DNA of 31,177 nucleotides from Clostridia bacterium (GTDB lineage Bacteria; UBA6262; WVXT01; JAUXBS01), in NCBI GenBank assembly GCA_030618495.1, contig JAUXDE010000005.1:1-31177 (forward strand). The letters are read 5' to 3'. Made by a program: the position numbers and the translations under genes. Numbering within the stretch: position 1 is the stretch's first letter; every line of letters begins with the position of its first letter. Under the pieces are notes generated by a model. That model worked only from the letters and a program-made list of their open reading frames with translations, made no database searches and was not told where the DNA came from. Below are positions 23,331 to 31,177 of the stretch, piece after piece.

Positions 23331-24164
23331 TTACCTCTCTGATTTCAAGCATTTAACTATAAACCTTCTGTCCACTCTATTTGCGGTATTGGTGAAATAA
23401 CGCTTAAGGAACCTTAACTTTTCCCTGCCTTTCACAAGGACGTTTCCCGAGGCAAGCTTCTCAACAGAGCGGTTCAGGCGTAACAAGTTTTTCATTCTCC
23501 TATTAATGCGCATGGGCGTTTTTATCCTTGTCTTGTCAAGGTCAATCAGAAAAACCTCAAATCCGCTATCACTTTCCCTGAACAATATGTTATTAAGGTT
23601 TAAATCGTTATGATACAGGCCTTTATCGTGCATATTTCTTACTGCATCCGACACAGCGCTAAACATCGATTTCCTCTTCCCGACAGAAGCCACTCCCGGC
23701 ATGTTATCTGCTCCGACAAGCCAATCGGCTGCATTTACCGCCATTGTTATTTCCCTTGAAATAAACCAGTTCCTTGTAAATACTCCAAAATATTTCTTAA
23801 TGCACACTGCTATTGCCCCAGGCACCGGCAAACCCATTTCAATCGCTCTGCAGTTAACAGCCAGTTCATTTAACGGCCTTGAGCACCCTATAAATATATC
23901 ACCGAATACTTTCCTGAATACTCCTCCGTGCTCATAATGCCGGATAATTAATCTTATGCCGCCCTTTTGCACGTCCAGGGGTATTGAATATGTCATCCCC
24001 CTTCCTCCGCTCAGCTTAACCGCGTCCGCGCTATTGTCCACCATTGCCTGCGGGTCTTCAATACCCGCCCCCAGCAATTGTTCCCTGTGTTTATCTGCAA
24101 GTATCATGACAGTACTGTCTTTCCTGACAAAACTGTATCCAGACGGTAATTTATGTTTTTTCAT
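23331..24164 (-). CDS. LPS kinase of the Kdo/WaaP family (possible Kdo kinase, KdkA-like)
   Basis: This 277-residue protein has a small-molecule kinase fold. The catalytic loop YHNDLNLNNILF (Asp187, Asn192) and the metal-binding IDLDKTR (Asp208) match the WaaP/KdkA family, and VKLSGGRGM with RLIIRHYEHGG in the N-terminal lobe would form the nucleotide pocket. These enzymes phosphorylate Kdo or a core heptose. The location between waaF and the GT2 gene, with waaA close by, allows either. The ATG start makes an ATGA overlap with waaF. Calling it Kdo kinase rather than heptose kinase is uncertain. Confidence 0.78.
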   Translation of the reverse strand: MKKHKLPSGYSFVRKDSTVMILADKHREQLLGAGIEDPQAMVDNSADAVKLSGGRGMTYSIPLDVQKGGIRLIIRHYEHGGVFRKVFGDIFIGCSRPLNELAVNCRAIEMGLPVPGAIAVCIKKYFGVFTRNWFISREITMAVNAADWLVGADNMPGVASVGKRKSMFSAVSDAVRNMHDKGLYHNDLNLNNILFRESDSGFEVFLIDLDKTRIKTPMRINRRMKNLLRLNRSVEKLASGNVLVKGREKLRFLKRYFTNTANRVDRRFIVKCLKSER

Positions 24165-25177
24165 TTCACTTTCCGCTGTACCGCTTTAAAGACCTCATCT
24201 ACAGTTACCATTTTCATGCAGGTTCGCTCTTCGCACTGCTTTCGAAAACAGGGACTGCACGGCAGTGTTTTCTTTATCGTAACATGCCCTTCGCCGTACG
24301 GGCGAGTTCTGGCGGGTTCGCTTGTACCCACGATTACAATAACAGGAGTCCCCACGGCGGCGGCAACATGCGCTGGCCCCGTACAATTGCTTACAACAAC
24401 CCTGCACTTCCTGCACAGGGCGGCAAGCTGTAAAATATCCGACTTTCCATCAATCAATTCCTCTTCCGCCATGGAGCGCACATTACCTGCTGCTTCTTCA
24501 CTACCGGGGCCGCTGAACACTATAACCCTGCCTCCCAGCTCCCTCACTATTCTATCCGCAAGTTTCGCATACCTGTCCTCAAACCATCTTTTTGCCTGGC
24601 TTTGAGCCCCGGGATTCAACCCTACCAGCAAACCGCCCGGATCAATCGAATTTTCCTTCATGAAGCTATCCGCCCATTCATCGGATTTTTTATCCGTGTT
24701 AAGTACAATCCTCTTCCGCTCAAGCTTTACTTCAAGGGGTTTCATAACATCAAAAAACACGTCAACATCATGTTTTATATCACCGGTCAGTTTTACGGTT
24801 TTCGTCAGAAATATATTTCGCAAATAATGACTGTACCCAATTCTTTCCCTGGCACCGCTAAAAAACAGAATAAGGGCCGCTTCGTACGAACGAGGCTGAA
24901 CCGCTATTCCAATATCGTATTTTCTTTTTCTTAACTCTTTTAAAAACCTCCACTTCTGTATTATCGTTTTTTCTTTTTTCCTGTCATATATAATCAACTC
25001 GTCAACGTCCGGGTTCCGGCTGAATATGTCCTTGACCCTCGGATTGACAAGCACTGTTATCCGGCTTGCAGGGAACCTTTCCCTGAGTCCCCTTAAGGAA
25101 GGAGTCATGAAAACAGCATCCCCTATCCAGTTAACCGATTTTATCAGAATCTTTAAGTTTTCTTTTCCACCTATCAT
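24161..25177 (-). CDS. waaF: ADP-heptose:LPS heptosyltransferase (WaaF-like, GT9)
   Basis: This 338-residue GT9 enzyme begins LIKSVNWIGDAVFMTPSLRGLR, the N-terminal signature of heptosyltransferase II, and has the donor block VSNCTGPAHVAAAVGTPVIVIVGTSEP. A Cys-rich tail (CSPCFRKQCEERTC) follows. It should add heptose to the Kdo-proximal core on the cytoplasmic face of the inner membrane. ATG at 25177 lies 47 bases inside the upstream acyltransferase gene with a GGTGG site; a TTG at 25156 giving the more usual start is an alternative. It overlaps the kinase gene in an ATGA junction. Whether it adds the first or second heptose is not certain. Confidence 0.85.
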   Translation of the reverse strand: MIGGKENLKILIKSVNWIGDAVFMTPSLRGLRERFPASRITVLVNPRVKDIFSRNPDVDELIIYDRKKEKTIIQKWRFLKELRKRKYDIGIAVQPRSYEAALILFFSGARERIGYSHYLRNIFLTKTVKLTGDIKHDVDVFFDVMKPLEVKLERKRIVLNTDKKSDEWADSFMKENSIDPGGLLVGLNPGAQSQAKRWFEDRYAKLADRIVRELGGRVIVFSGPGSEEAAGNVRSMAEEELIDGKSDILQLAALCRKCRVVVSNCTGPAHVAAAVGTPVIVIVGTSEPARTRPYGEGHVTIKKTLPCSPCFRKQCEERTCMKMVTVDEVFKAVQRKVK

Positions 25178-26090
25178 GAAACCACCACCATTGCTCAGGA
25201 TACTTCCTGATATATTTTTCGATAATCCTGTTTATTTTCAGTGTAATTTCCATTATTTCGGCTTGCCAATCCTCCGGGGAAGACCTTTTTACCGGTTTAT
25301 CTCCATCCCTCCGCCCCGTATCAACCGGGGGTTCAATAATAATCCTGTGTTTATTTTCTCCGACTCTCACGATGAATACGGGAATCACCGGAGCTCCGGT
25401 TCTCAGGGCAAGTGACGCCGGGCTCGTAGCGGTTGCTGCCGGGCGGCCGAAAAAATCAACGAATGCTCCGCCGAGCGCGTTATTCTGGTCTGCATATATT
25501 GCAAGTATCCTGTTATTTTCAAGCGCCTTTACAGACCTTTTTAAAGCTGTAAAAACAGGACGGGACGGTATTATATCCATTCCCTGTTTTTTCCAGATTC
25601 TTGAAAAATATTTCTTCGCCCTTTCGTCCCTGGAGCTGGCAGCCATGGCGGAATACTCGTAACCTTCAGCGGTCATCCTGCCGCAGACTATCTCAAAGTT
25701 CCCCATGTGGGCGCTAACCATAATTACTCCCCTGCCTTTTTGAAGAGCCCTGTCAATATTTTCACGGCCCTCTATATCCACGATTTCCCTGATGCCGCTG
25801 TTCCCGCCATGATAAAGTGATACAAGTTCGTAGTGATTTCTTATCAAATCATTTACAATCGTTTTTACTATCTTCCTTATCTCTTTTGAGCTTTTTTCTT
25901 TACCGAAAACCCAAGTTAAATTATTCAACGCAATCCTGCGCCTGTAACCGAGCAGAAAGTACACCGCCCTTCCAATGGTTCTCATTAAGATGAACGTAAA
26001 CTTTCCCGGAAGAAACTTTATTATAATATCAGAAAAGACCAGCGCGTACCAGCCAGCCTCCCGTCCTATCGCTTTTATAAATTTATTCAT
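25131..26090 (-). CDS. LpxL/HtrB-family lipid A acyltransferase (second copy)
   Basis: This second late-acyltransferase-like enzyme has 319 residues. The catalytic motif is His128-x4-Glu133 (SAHMGNFEIV), with an N-terminal hydrophobic helix, IYADQNNALGGAFVDFFGRPA and the C-terminal YPEQWWWFHDRWK block. It lies directly after waaA (TAATG junction), the order expected if it acts on Kdo2-lipid A. It is diverged from the copy at 12098-12991, so the two are not a recent duplication and probably act on different acyl positions, as LpxL and LpxM do; that division is inferred. Confidence 0.88.
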   Translation of the reverse strand: MNKFIKAIGREAGWYALVFSDIIIKFLPGKFTFILMRTIGRAVYFLLGYRRRIALNNLTWVFGKEKSSKEIRKIVKTIVNDLIRNHYELVSLYHGGNSGIREIVDIEGRENIDRALQKGRGVIMVSAHMGNFEIVCGRMTAEGYEYSAMAASSRDERAKKYFSRIWKKQGMDIIPSRPVFTALKRSVKALENNRILAIYADQNNALGGAFVDFFGRPAATATSPASLALRTGAPVIPVFIVRVGENKHRIIIEPPVDTGRRDGDKPVKRSSPEDWQAEIMEITLKINRIIEKYIRKYPEQWWWFHDRWKRKLKDSDKIG

Positions 26091-27370
26091 TATCTTATAA
26101 GGTTTCTTGTCAGCCCGGCATTCCTGTCGGACGCTCCCCTGTTTTTGCTTATTAATTCTGCGGCATTTCTTCCAAGATTATCCCTCTTATCGGGATTCTC
26201 CAGCAAATCAAGTAAAACAGGGGTTAATTCCTCTTTATCTGCAACCTGGATAGCAGCATCACCGCTAATGAACAGTTCTGAGATTTCACTAAAGTTATCC
26301 ATGTAGGGCCCGAATACAACACTCTTCCCAAAACTTGCAGGTTCAAGTATATTGTGGCCGCCCTTACGGACCAGGCTGCCTCCCACGAAAACAATATCAG
26401 CCACCCTGTAAATACGGGTCAGCTCCCCTATTATGTCAATTAACACCACTTCCCCCCCATCATTCCTGCCCTCTCTGGAAAGTTTGGTGAACATGACAAA
26501 CCCCATTCCTTTTCGTTTAAACATTGACGTTATCTCATTTAACCTGCCGGGATGACGCGGAGCCACAACCAGCCGGGCCCCGGGAAAAGATTTGTGTATT
26601 TCCCCGTACGATTCAAGAATTATTTCCTCTTCCCCTTTACGCGTACTGCCGGCAACTATGATTTTTTTGTCCGGCGCAAAACCCAGCAATTTCAGTATGC
26701 TATTCCTTTCCTCTTCCGTAACGGTTAAATCCACTGCCCTGTCAAATTTCATGTTACCTGATATTTTTATATTTGATGGCTTAGCCCCTATGTTCGCGAT
26801 TCTTTGCGCATCTCCGGTTGTCTGCATGCTGAACACAACGACATTACTCAACACTTTTTTAAAGAAAGGCCTCAAAAGCCTGTACCAGCGGTATGATTTC
26901 AGTGATATCCTGCCGCACGCAATCATAACCGGCACTCCTTTCTTCTTTGCTTCTCTGATGAAATTCGGCCATATTTCCGTTTCAATCACAATTAACAGCG
27001 CGGGATTAAAGTTATTTAATGCTTTTCTTACCGTCCACTTCAGGTCAAGGGGTGCAAAAACAGTCATGTCAACCCCTGCTGATTTTTCAGCCAGCAACCT
27101 GCCGGTGGCTGTCATCGTGGACATTATCAACTTTGCTTCCGGGTGTACACGCCTGAGCGATTTAACAAGTGACCCGGCAGCCATCACCTCTCCCACCGAT
27201 GAAGAATGAATCCAGATAACACTATTATTTTTGAACTTATCACGTATCTCAGGTGGATAGATCCCAAAACGCTGCTTCCATTCCCCGGGCTGACCAACCA
27301 TCCTGTATAATATGTAAGGAATAAAAAAAATGGCGATAACCGTTAAAACTATTTGATAAAGCAACCACAT
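26090..27370 (-). CDS. waaA: Kdo transferase WaaA (KdtA)
   Basis: WaaA adds Kdo from CMP-Kdo to the lipid A precursor. The 426-residue protein has an N-terminal membrane anchor (about 1-24), the catalytic Glu61 in HSSSVGEVMAA, IETEIWPNF, GNMKFD and the donor-site block GGSLVRKGGHNILEPA. Length is normal. The ATG start at 27370 follows the HEAT-protein stop by two bases; a GAGG site lies 11 bases upstream. Whether it adds one, two or more Kdo units cannot be read from sequence. A Kdo/WaaP-type kinase lies nearby. Confidence 0.95.
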   Translation of the reverse strand: MWLLYQIVLTVIAIFFIPYILYRMVGQPGEWKQRFGIYPPEIRDKFKNNSVIWIHSSSVGEVMAAGSLVKSLRRVHPEAKLIMSTMTATGRLLAEKSAGVDMTVFAPLDLKWTVRKALNNFNPALLIVIETEIWPNFIREAKKKGVPVMIACGRISLKSYRWYRLLRPFFKKVLSNVVVFSMQTTGDAQRIANIGAKPSNIKISGNMKFDRAVDLTVTEEERNSILKLLGFAPDKKIIVAGSTRKGEEEIILESYGEIHKSFPGARLVVAPRHPGRLNEITSMFKRKGMGFVMFTKLSREGRNDGGEVVLIDIIGELTRIYRVADIVFVGGSLVRKGGHNILEPASFGKSVVFGPYMDNFSEISELFISGDAAIQVADKEELTPVLLDLLENPDKRDNLGRNAAELISKNRGASDRNAGLTRNLIR

Positions 27371-27372
27371 GA

Positions 27373-29388
27373 TTAACTTTTCCTCACTGACCTTAAAATA
27401 CCTATTATAGCTTCAGCCGCCTCCTGACTGACCCTGTAACTTGTATCCTTAAGCGCAATCCTCAGGGCTTCCAGCGCATTGAGATTTCCCATCCTACCGA
27501 GTGAACGGGCGGCGGCAATCCTCACCTGATCATTATTGTCCCTTAACCGCTTCATGATAAGAAACACTATTTCCCTTCCCTTCTTACCGGACAAGGCGAA
27601 AGTAGCATGCCACCTGACGTATCCGCTTCTGTCTTTGAGGCATTCCTTAAGACGAGTCTTTGCTCCTTCATCCGGTATAAGACCCAGTATATCCATAAAT
27701 ACTCCCCTTACGGACGGGGCAGGATCCCTTGAACACTCAACAATTTCGGAGAAATATTTACTAACATCATTTATACTGCAATTGGTTAGAATCTCAAATA
27801 ACACTGATGCAATTCTATCCCTTATTTCAGCGTCTTCCTTTTTCATCATCTCCAGGAACTTCCCCACGGCCTTAACGCTGTGTATCCGTCCCAGCGCGCG
27901 TATTGCTTCCTTTTTTATGATAATATCCTGATTATCCAGCATATTCAACACCAGTTCGGCGGTATCGGGGTCACCCAGTTCACCTATAGAAACTATTGCA
28001 TTCCTCTTAAGCTCAGGGTCTTTTGACTGTAATATCCTGATTAGTTCTCCTATCGCCCTCGCATCTCCAAGCCTGCCGAGTGTAAGAGCAGCCATGCGCC
28101 TTGTATGGATGTTTCTGTCCCTCAAAGCCTTTATCAACACCGGGACTGCCTGTGTCGTGCCGATATTCGCAAGGGCCTCAACCGCCCTTGACCTCAGGTG
28201 AGGATTAGGGTCATTGATGAACTCCATAAGTCTTTTTACCGCCTTCATCGATCTCAGCTTGCCCAGCGCGTAAATACAACTCTTCTTCAACTGGTACGGC
28301 AAATCCTTGTCCAGCAATACAAACAAGGTTTCCTCATGCTGTTTCTCCTGGATTTCTCCCATTGCCTCAATCGCTGCCTTCCTGTAACCGACACTGACAC
28401 CGGCATCACAGGCAAGATTTAACAGAGAAAACGACCTGCTTCTCATACTCGTTTCACTGCCTTTCAGATGAAAACTTTTTTTGCGGGTTTTACTGTTCTT
28501 TTTTGCAATATGCTTTAATGCCCCCGCGTACTCTGCAATTTCGTTTACACTGTTAAACATCCCCTTCCTATTTGAAAACGACACCAGAGACAGGCTTATA
28601 AGGTCAAACTTCTGCCGTCTTCCCTCGCGGTCAATGCTTATTATTCCCCCTCTTTCATAATCAAGCGGCTGATAAAATTCCTTGACGCCCTTCTCAAAAT
28701 TCCTGATAACCTTCTTCACTACCTTTTCAACATCCCCGGTTGGCATGACCATAACGAAATCGTCACCGCCTATATGCCCGAGAAAAGCATCTTCCGGATG
28801 GCTAAGGGCGTTCTGCAGGGTATCCGCAGTTCGTTTTATAACCATATCTCCCGCGTGGAAACCGTACGTATCATTATACGCCTTGAAATCGTTAACGTCG
28901 GAATAAACGACTGAATACCCGTCTTTTGAATCAAGCATCTTCCTGGTAATAATGCGGTTGATTATCATGTTGCCCGGCAACCCGGTAAGGGGATTAAGAT
29001 CCTGGTTTACTTCCAGCCTGTGGATATACTTGCTGATCCTGTAGGCAGAAAGTTTTTCCGAAGTGCTGCGTATGATATCATCAACAGAATACTTGCTCAG
29101 AAAGTCAATCATTTCATCCTCTGCCGCCCCTGAAAACACTTTTCCCCGGTCTACTATGATAAAAGGAGTGTATCTCAGCATATGTTCCGAACGCACGGCG
29201 GACACTGCCGAAGAAACATTTTTCCTTGAGGAAACAAACAGAATAACCAGCGCGTAATTATCCTTACTGATATCTGCTATATCATTAACGTTGACATTGA
29301 CCACTTTATGCCCCAGTGGCTTTAATGATTCTTCAATATCACTTGCGTAATTTGCATTACCTTCCCTGATTAATACAATATTTGCCAA
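27373..29388 (-). CDS. pseudo-receiver / degenerate GGDEF / HEAT-repeat fusion protein
   Basis: This 671-residue cytoplasmic protein has three parts. Residues 1-125 look like a receiver fold but lack the phospho-Asp (ALVILFVS where a D is expected). Residues 130-300 are a GGDEF domain with NPLTGLPGN and SDVNDFKAYND, but the active-site loop is GGDDF (207-211), with Asp instead of the fourth-position Glu, and no RxxD inhibitory site precedes it. Residues about 335-671 form some ten HEAT (PBS-lyase-like) repeats of about 31 residues. The start is TTG at 29388 with AAGGAG six bases upstream. Cyclic-di-GMP synthesis is doubtful; nucleotide sensing and scaffolding are plausible. It lies directly upstream of waaA. 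Confidence 0.82.
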   Translation of the reverse strand: MANIVLIREGNANYASDIEESLKPLGHKVVNVNVNDIADISKDNYALVILFVSSRKNVSSAVSAVRSEHMLRYTPFIIVDRGKVFSGAAEDEMIDFLSKYSVDDIIRSTSEKLSAYRISKYIHRLEVNQDLNPLTGLPGNMIINRIITRKMLDSKDGYSVVYSDVNDFKAYNDTYGFHAGDMVIKRTADTLQNALSHPEDAFLGHIGGDDFVMVMPTGDVEKVVKKVIRNFEKGVKEFYQPLDYERGGIISIDREGRRQKFDLISLSLVSFSNRKGMFNSVNEIAEYAGALKHIAKKNSKTRKKSFHLKGSETSMRSRSFSLLNLACDAGVSVGYRKAAIEAMGEIQEKQHEETLFVLLDKDLPYQLKKSCIYALGKLRSMKAVKRLMEFINDPNPHLRSRAVEALANIGTTQAVPVLIKALRDRNIHTRRMAALTLGRLGDARAIGELIRILQSKDPELKRNAIVSIGELGDPDTAELVLNMLDNQDIIIKKEAIRALGRIHSVKAVGKFLEMMKKEDAEIRDRIASVLFEILTNCSINDVSKYFSEIVECSRDPAPSVRGVFMDILGLIPDEGAKTRLKECLKDRSGYVRWHATFALSGKKGREIVFLIMKRLRDNNDQVRIAAARSLGRMGNLNALEALRIALKDTSYRVSQEAAEAIIGILRSVRKS

Positions 29389-29403
29389 ATCTTACTCCTT
29401 ATT

Positions 29404-30003
29404 TCATTTTTTCTTTAATATTGACACCTTTTTCATCACGTCGCCCATCTTAATGGTTTTTACTACACCCATCCCCTTCGTAACCTGCCCGAACACGGTA
29501 TACTTGCCGTCAAGGAATGCCTGCGGCCCGAGACAGATATAAAACTGGCTTCCCGCGCTGTCGGGGTCCTGGCTTCTTGCCATCGCCACCGCGCCGTCAA
29601 GGTGTTTACGCGAATTAAACTCGGCATTGATATTATACCCGGGGCCACCGGTCCCGTCACCCTTGGGGCATCCGCCCTGGATTACAAAACCCGCCACAAC
29701 ACGGTGAAAAGTCAGCCCGTCGTAGAATCCCTCTTTTGCAAGGGTTACGAAATTCTTAACCGTATTCGGCGCATCCTCGGCATAAAACTCAAACTCAATA
29801 TCACCTTTCTCCGTCGTAATTCTTGCATGAAACTTGTCCTTCATTACATCCAATTTCTCCAAATCCACCTCCTTTTCCGCAGCGCTTGTCTCACCTGCAA
29901 CAGGAATCTCTTCCCTTTTAGAATTTAAAGCTGTTGTACAGCCGGACACCGTCAGCCCCATCATAAAAACAATTCCCATCGTGAATGCCATTACTTTTTT
30001 CAT
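29404..30003 (-). CDS. cyclophilin-type peptidyl-prolyl isomerase, lipoprotein
   Basis: This 199-residue protein has a signal peptide with a good lipobox (LTVSGC, Cys22), so it should be a membrane-anchored lipoprotein in the envelope. The cyclophilin domain follows a linker from about residue 58: FHRVVAGFVIQGGCPKGDGTGGPGY, MARSQDPDSAGSQFYI and DGKYTVFGQV. Such enzymes speed proline isomerisation during protein folding, here probably of exported proteins. ATG at 30003 has a GAGGAG site. It is likely part of the lpxK-to-GT87 run, although its link to LPS assembly is only positional. Confidence 0.93.
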   Translation of the reverse strand: MKKVMAFTMGIVFMMGLTVSGCTTALNSKREEIPVAGETSAAEKEVDLEKLDVMKDKFHARITTEKGDIEFEFYAEDAPNTVKNFVTLAKEGFYDGLTFHRVVAGFVIQGGCPKGDGTGGPGYNINAEFNSRKHLDGAVAMARSQDPDSAGSQFYICLGPQAFLDGKYTVFGQVTKGMGVVKTIKMGDVMKKVSILKKK

Positions 30004-30019
30004 TTTTCACTCCTCTATT

Positions 30020-30838
30020 CTATCTTTTTCCCCTGTCGTAAACCTTTACAAGACTGGTAATGAACTTGCCTATACCACCCACCGATTCAATCTTAAGCGG
30101 CAGCCTGTCTTCGTCAGCGCTCAACCAGAAAAAATGACTTTCTTTTACCCTTTTATTTCCTCCGCGCTTGTACCACGATATATCGAGTTTAACCGCGTCC
30201 ACCCTGCCAATTTTCGTTGAGATTCTTTCCCTCTTCACAAACTTAATAGTCGTCTCATAAGCCTTTCCGTCATTATCCATATTAAAAACCACGTGCTTTT
30301 GCTGTTCCATGTTAAACCTTCTTGCATAGTACATGGCAGACACAAAATCCTGCATGTACGGCAGTATCGAGGCTTTCCTTACACCTTTCCTGTAACTGCT
30401 ATTGTGCAGGCCGTAATTATTCTTCTGGTCGAACAGGGTTTCCCTCGTGTAGTGTTTCTCTCCTTCGTTTATATCCATCTTAAATCCCCAGGAGAAGCAG
30501 CCTGCCTTATCAATATAGCCCTCGAAAACGTCCCTTATCTTGAAAAATATGTCAAAGAACATCGAGGTCCTTACCTTAAAAATCACGTGATATATATCCC
30601 GTTTTTTAACGTTTATGATTTCCTTGACATGTAGCTCCCCGTAGCCCACGCTAACAACTTTATTCCACGTTACATTATATTTTAACCTCTCCCCAACCCT
30701 GAACCCGGGATAATTCACTTTTCTGTACATATGCCTGCCGTTAATCAGAAATTCTTCGGGAGCAAAACATAAACCCGATGTTACTATCATAAACAGGACA
30801 ATTACTGCAATAAACAGTTTTTTATTTTTTCTTCCCAT
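30020..30838 (-). CDS. DUF3108 family exported protein
   Basis: This 272-residue protein has an N-terminal signal segment (basic GRKNKK, then a hydrophobic stretch to about residue 25) and a beta-rich domain with the DUF3108 pattern: NYPGFRVGERLKYNVTW, VGYGELHV, FFKIRDVFEGYID and, at the end, SADEDRLPLKIE. DUF3108 proteins are predicted periplasmic or outer-membrane-associated proteins of unknown function in diderms. ATG at 30838 is chosen because it starts a proper signal peptide; a reading from 30883 adds 15 residues that overlap lpxK further. It overlaps the end of lpxK by 37 bases. Confidence 0.72.
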   Translation of the reverse strand: MGRKNKKLFIAVIVLFMIVTSGLCFAPEEFLINGRHMYRKVNYPGFRVGERLKYNVTWNKVVSVGYGELHVKEIINVKKRDIYHVIFKVRTSMFFDIFFKIRDVFEGYIDKAGCFSWGFKMDINEGEKHYTRETLFDQKNNYGLHNSSYRKGVRKASILPYMQDFVSAMYYARRFNMEQQKHVVFNMDNDGKAYETTIKFVKRERISTKIGRVDAVKLDISWYKRGGNKRVKESHFFWLSADEDRLPLKIESVGGIGKFITSLVKVYDRGKR

Positions 30839-31177
30839 AACCTGTTTTCTGAAACAATCCTTAAAACAACCTTCAGCGCCCATACATCATCATCCACCCT
30901 GCCGGCAAGGCGCACCCCGTCTTTTTCCGTGGTAATGATAAGCCCCTTCCCTGCATTTATCCTGTTTATGTCCTCTTCCGTATAATCATGATGGTCGGGA
31001 AATATGAACTTCCCGGTAATATTCGCGCCCAATCCCTTTACGGTCTCCTCAAAGGACTGCGGGTTCCCTATACCGGAAACCACTGACACATCCCTGCCTT
31101 TTATGAAAGATAATTCCTCTTTCTTGTTATCTGTAACCCTGTACAGGGCCAAAGGTTCGTGAACGCTTTCAACAACC
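30802..31177 (-). CDS. lpxK: tetraacyldisaccharide 4'-kinase LpxK, C-terminal part
   Basis: Only the last 124 codons or so are inside the window; the frame is open to the right edge and the start is beyond it. LpxK phosphorylates the 4' position of the lipid A disaccharide. The visible part has HEPLALYR, the family motif SGIGNPQSFEETVKGLG, FPDHHDYTEEDI and ITTEKDGVRLA. The P-loop lies upstream, outside the window. A TTG at 31152 could be taken as a start, but the conserved residues before it show the gene continues. The end overlaps the DUF3108 gene. Confidence 0.9.
   Translation of the reverse strand, partial: VVESVHEPLALYRVTDNKKEELSFIKGRDVSVVSGIGNPQSFEETVKGLGANITGKFIFPDHHDYTEEDINRINAGKGLIITTEKDGVRLAGRVDDDVWALKVVLRIVSENRLWEEKIKNCLLQ

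Noticed and set aside
29463-29660. 65-residue minus-strand frame inside the cyclophilin gene
   Set aside because: Out-of-frame shadow of the cyclophilin domain, with no own ribosome binding site.
1-31177. Mobile elements, CRISPR arrays, tRNA or rRNA genes
   Set aside because: No transposase, integrase, direct repeat array, cloverleaf or rRNA-like stretch was seen; the window is almost fully covered by housekeeping and LPS genes on one strand.

Overview
This 31.2 kb window is a densely packed bacterial chromosome segment in which all 36 genes lie on the minus strand, so transcription runs from high to low coordinates. The organism is a diderm that makes lipopolysaccharide: Kdo synthesis, lipid A acylation and kinase genes, LptA/B/C and core glycosyltransferases are all present. 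HPr (with Ser46), HPr kinase/phosphorylase and a mannose-type PTS sit next to the lpt genes. TTG starts are frequent and AT content is fairly high. This mix suggests an uncultured Candidatus Omnitrophota-like bacterium, or less likely a deltaproteobacterium or an Elusimicrobiota member. That assignment is inference from gene content; no taxonomic marker was searched. No tRNA, rRNA, CRISPR array, insertion sequence or prophage gene was seen.

In transcription order, block 1 (31177 to 16384) is an LPS core/lipid A cluster: the end of lpxK, a DUF3108 protein, a cyclophilin lipoprotein, a pseudo-receiver/GGDDF/HEAT fusion, waaA (Kdo transferase), an LpxL-type acyltransferase, a WaaF-like heptosyltransferase, a Kdo/WaaP-family kinase, a WaaE-like GT2, two GT4 enzymes, an O-antigen ligase/polymerase-like membrane protein, a small internally duplicated helical protein, a second GT9 enzyme and a GT87 membrane glycosyltransferase. 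It ends at a hairpin/T-tract terminator (about 16338-16366).

Block 2 (16296 to 4318) starts at a good sigma70-type promoter only nine bases before the kdsB start codon. It runs kdsB-kdsA-(58-aa zinc-ribbon membrane protein)-kdsD-kdsC-(LpxL-type acyltransferase)-lptC-lptA-lptB-ptsN-hprK-PTS IIA-IIB-IIC-IID-ptsH-ptsI. It therefore joins Kdo supply, lipid A acylation and LPS export to a complete phosphotransferase chain (EI, HPr, IIA, IIB, IIC, IID) and its HPr-Ser46 kinase. The rpoN, hpf and rapZ genes that accompany the lpt/ptsN region in many proteobacteria are absent.

Block 3 (4309 to 1) is a macromolecular-synthesis operon with its own extended -10 promoter: HIT hydrolase, rpsU, a NIF3-like metalloprotein, dnaG and rpoD (cut by the window edge). 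The last three all start with TTG.

Genes overlap or abut throughout (many ATGA and TAATG junctions), so translational coupling is likely. The longest non-coding stretches are 125 bases (16259-16383) and 64 bases (4254-4317), both carrying promoter signals. No stretch of 300 bases lacks a gene.
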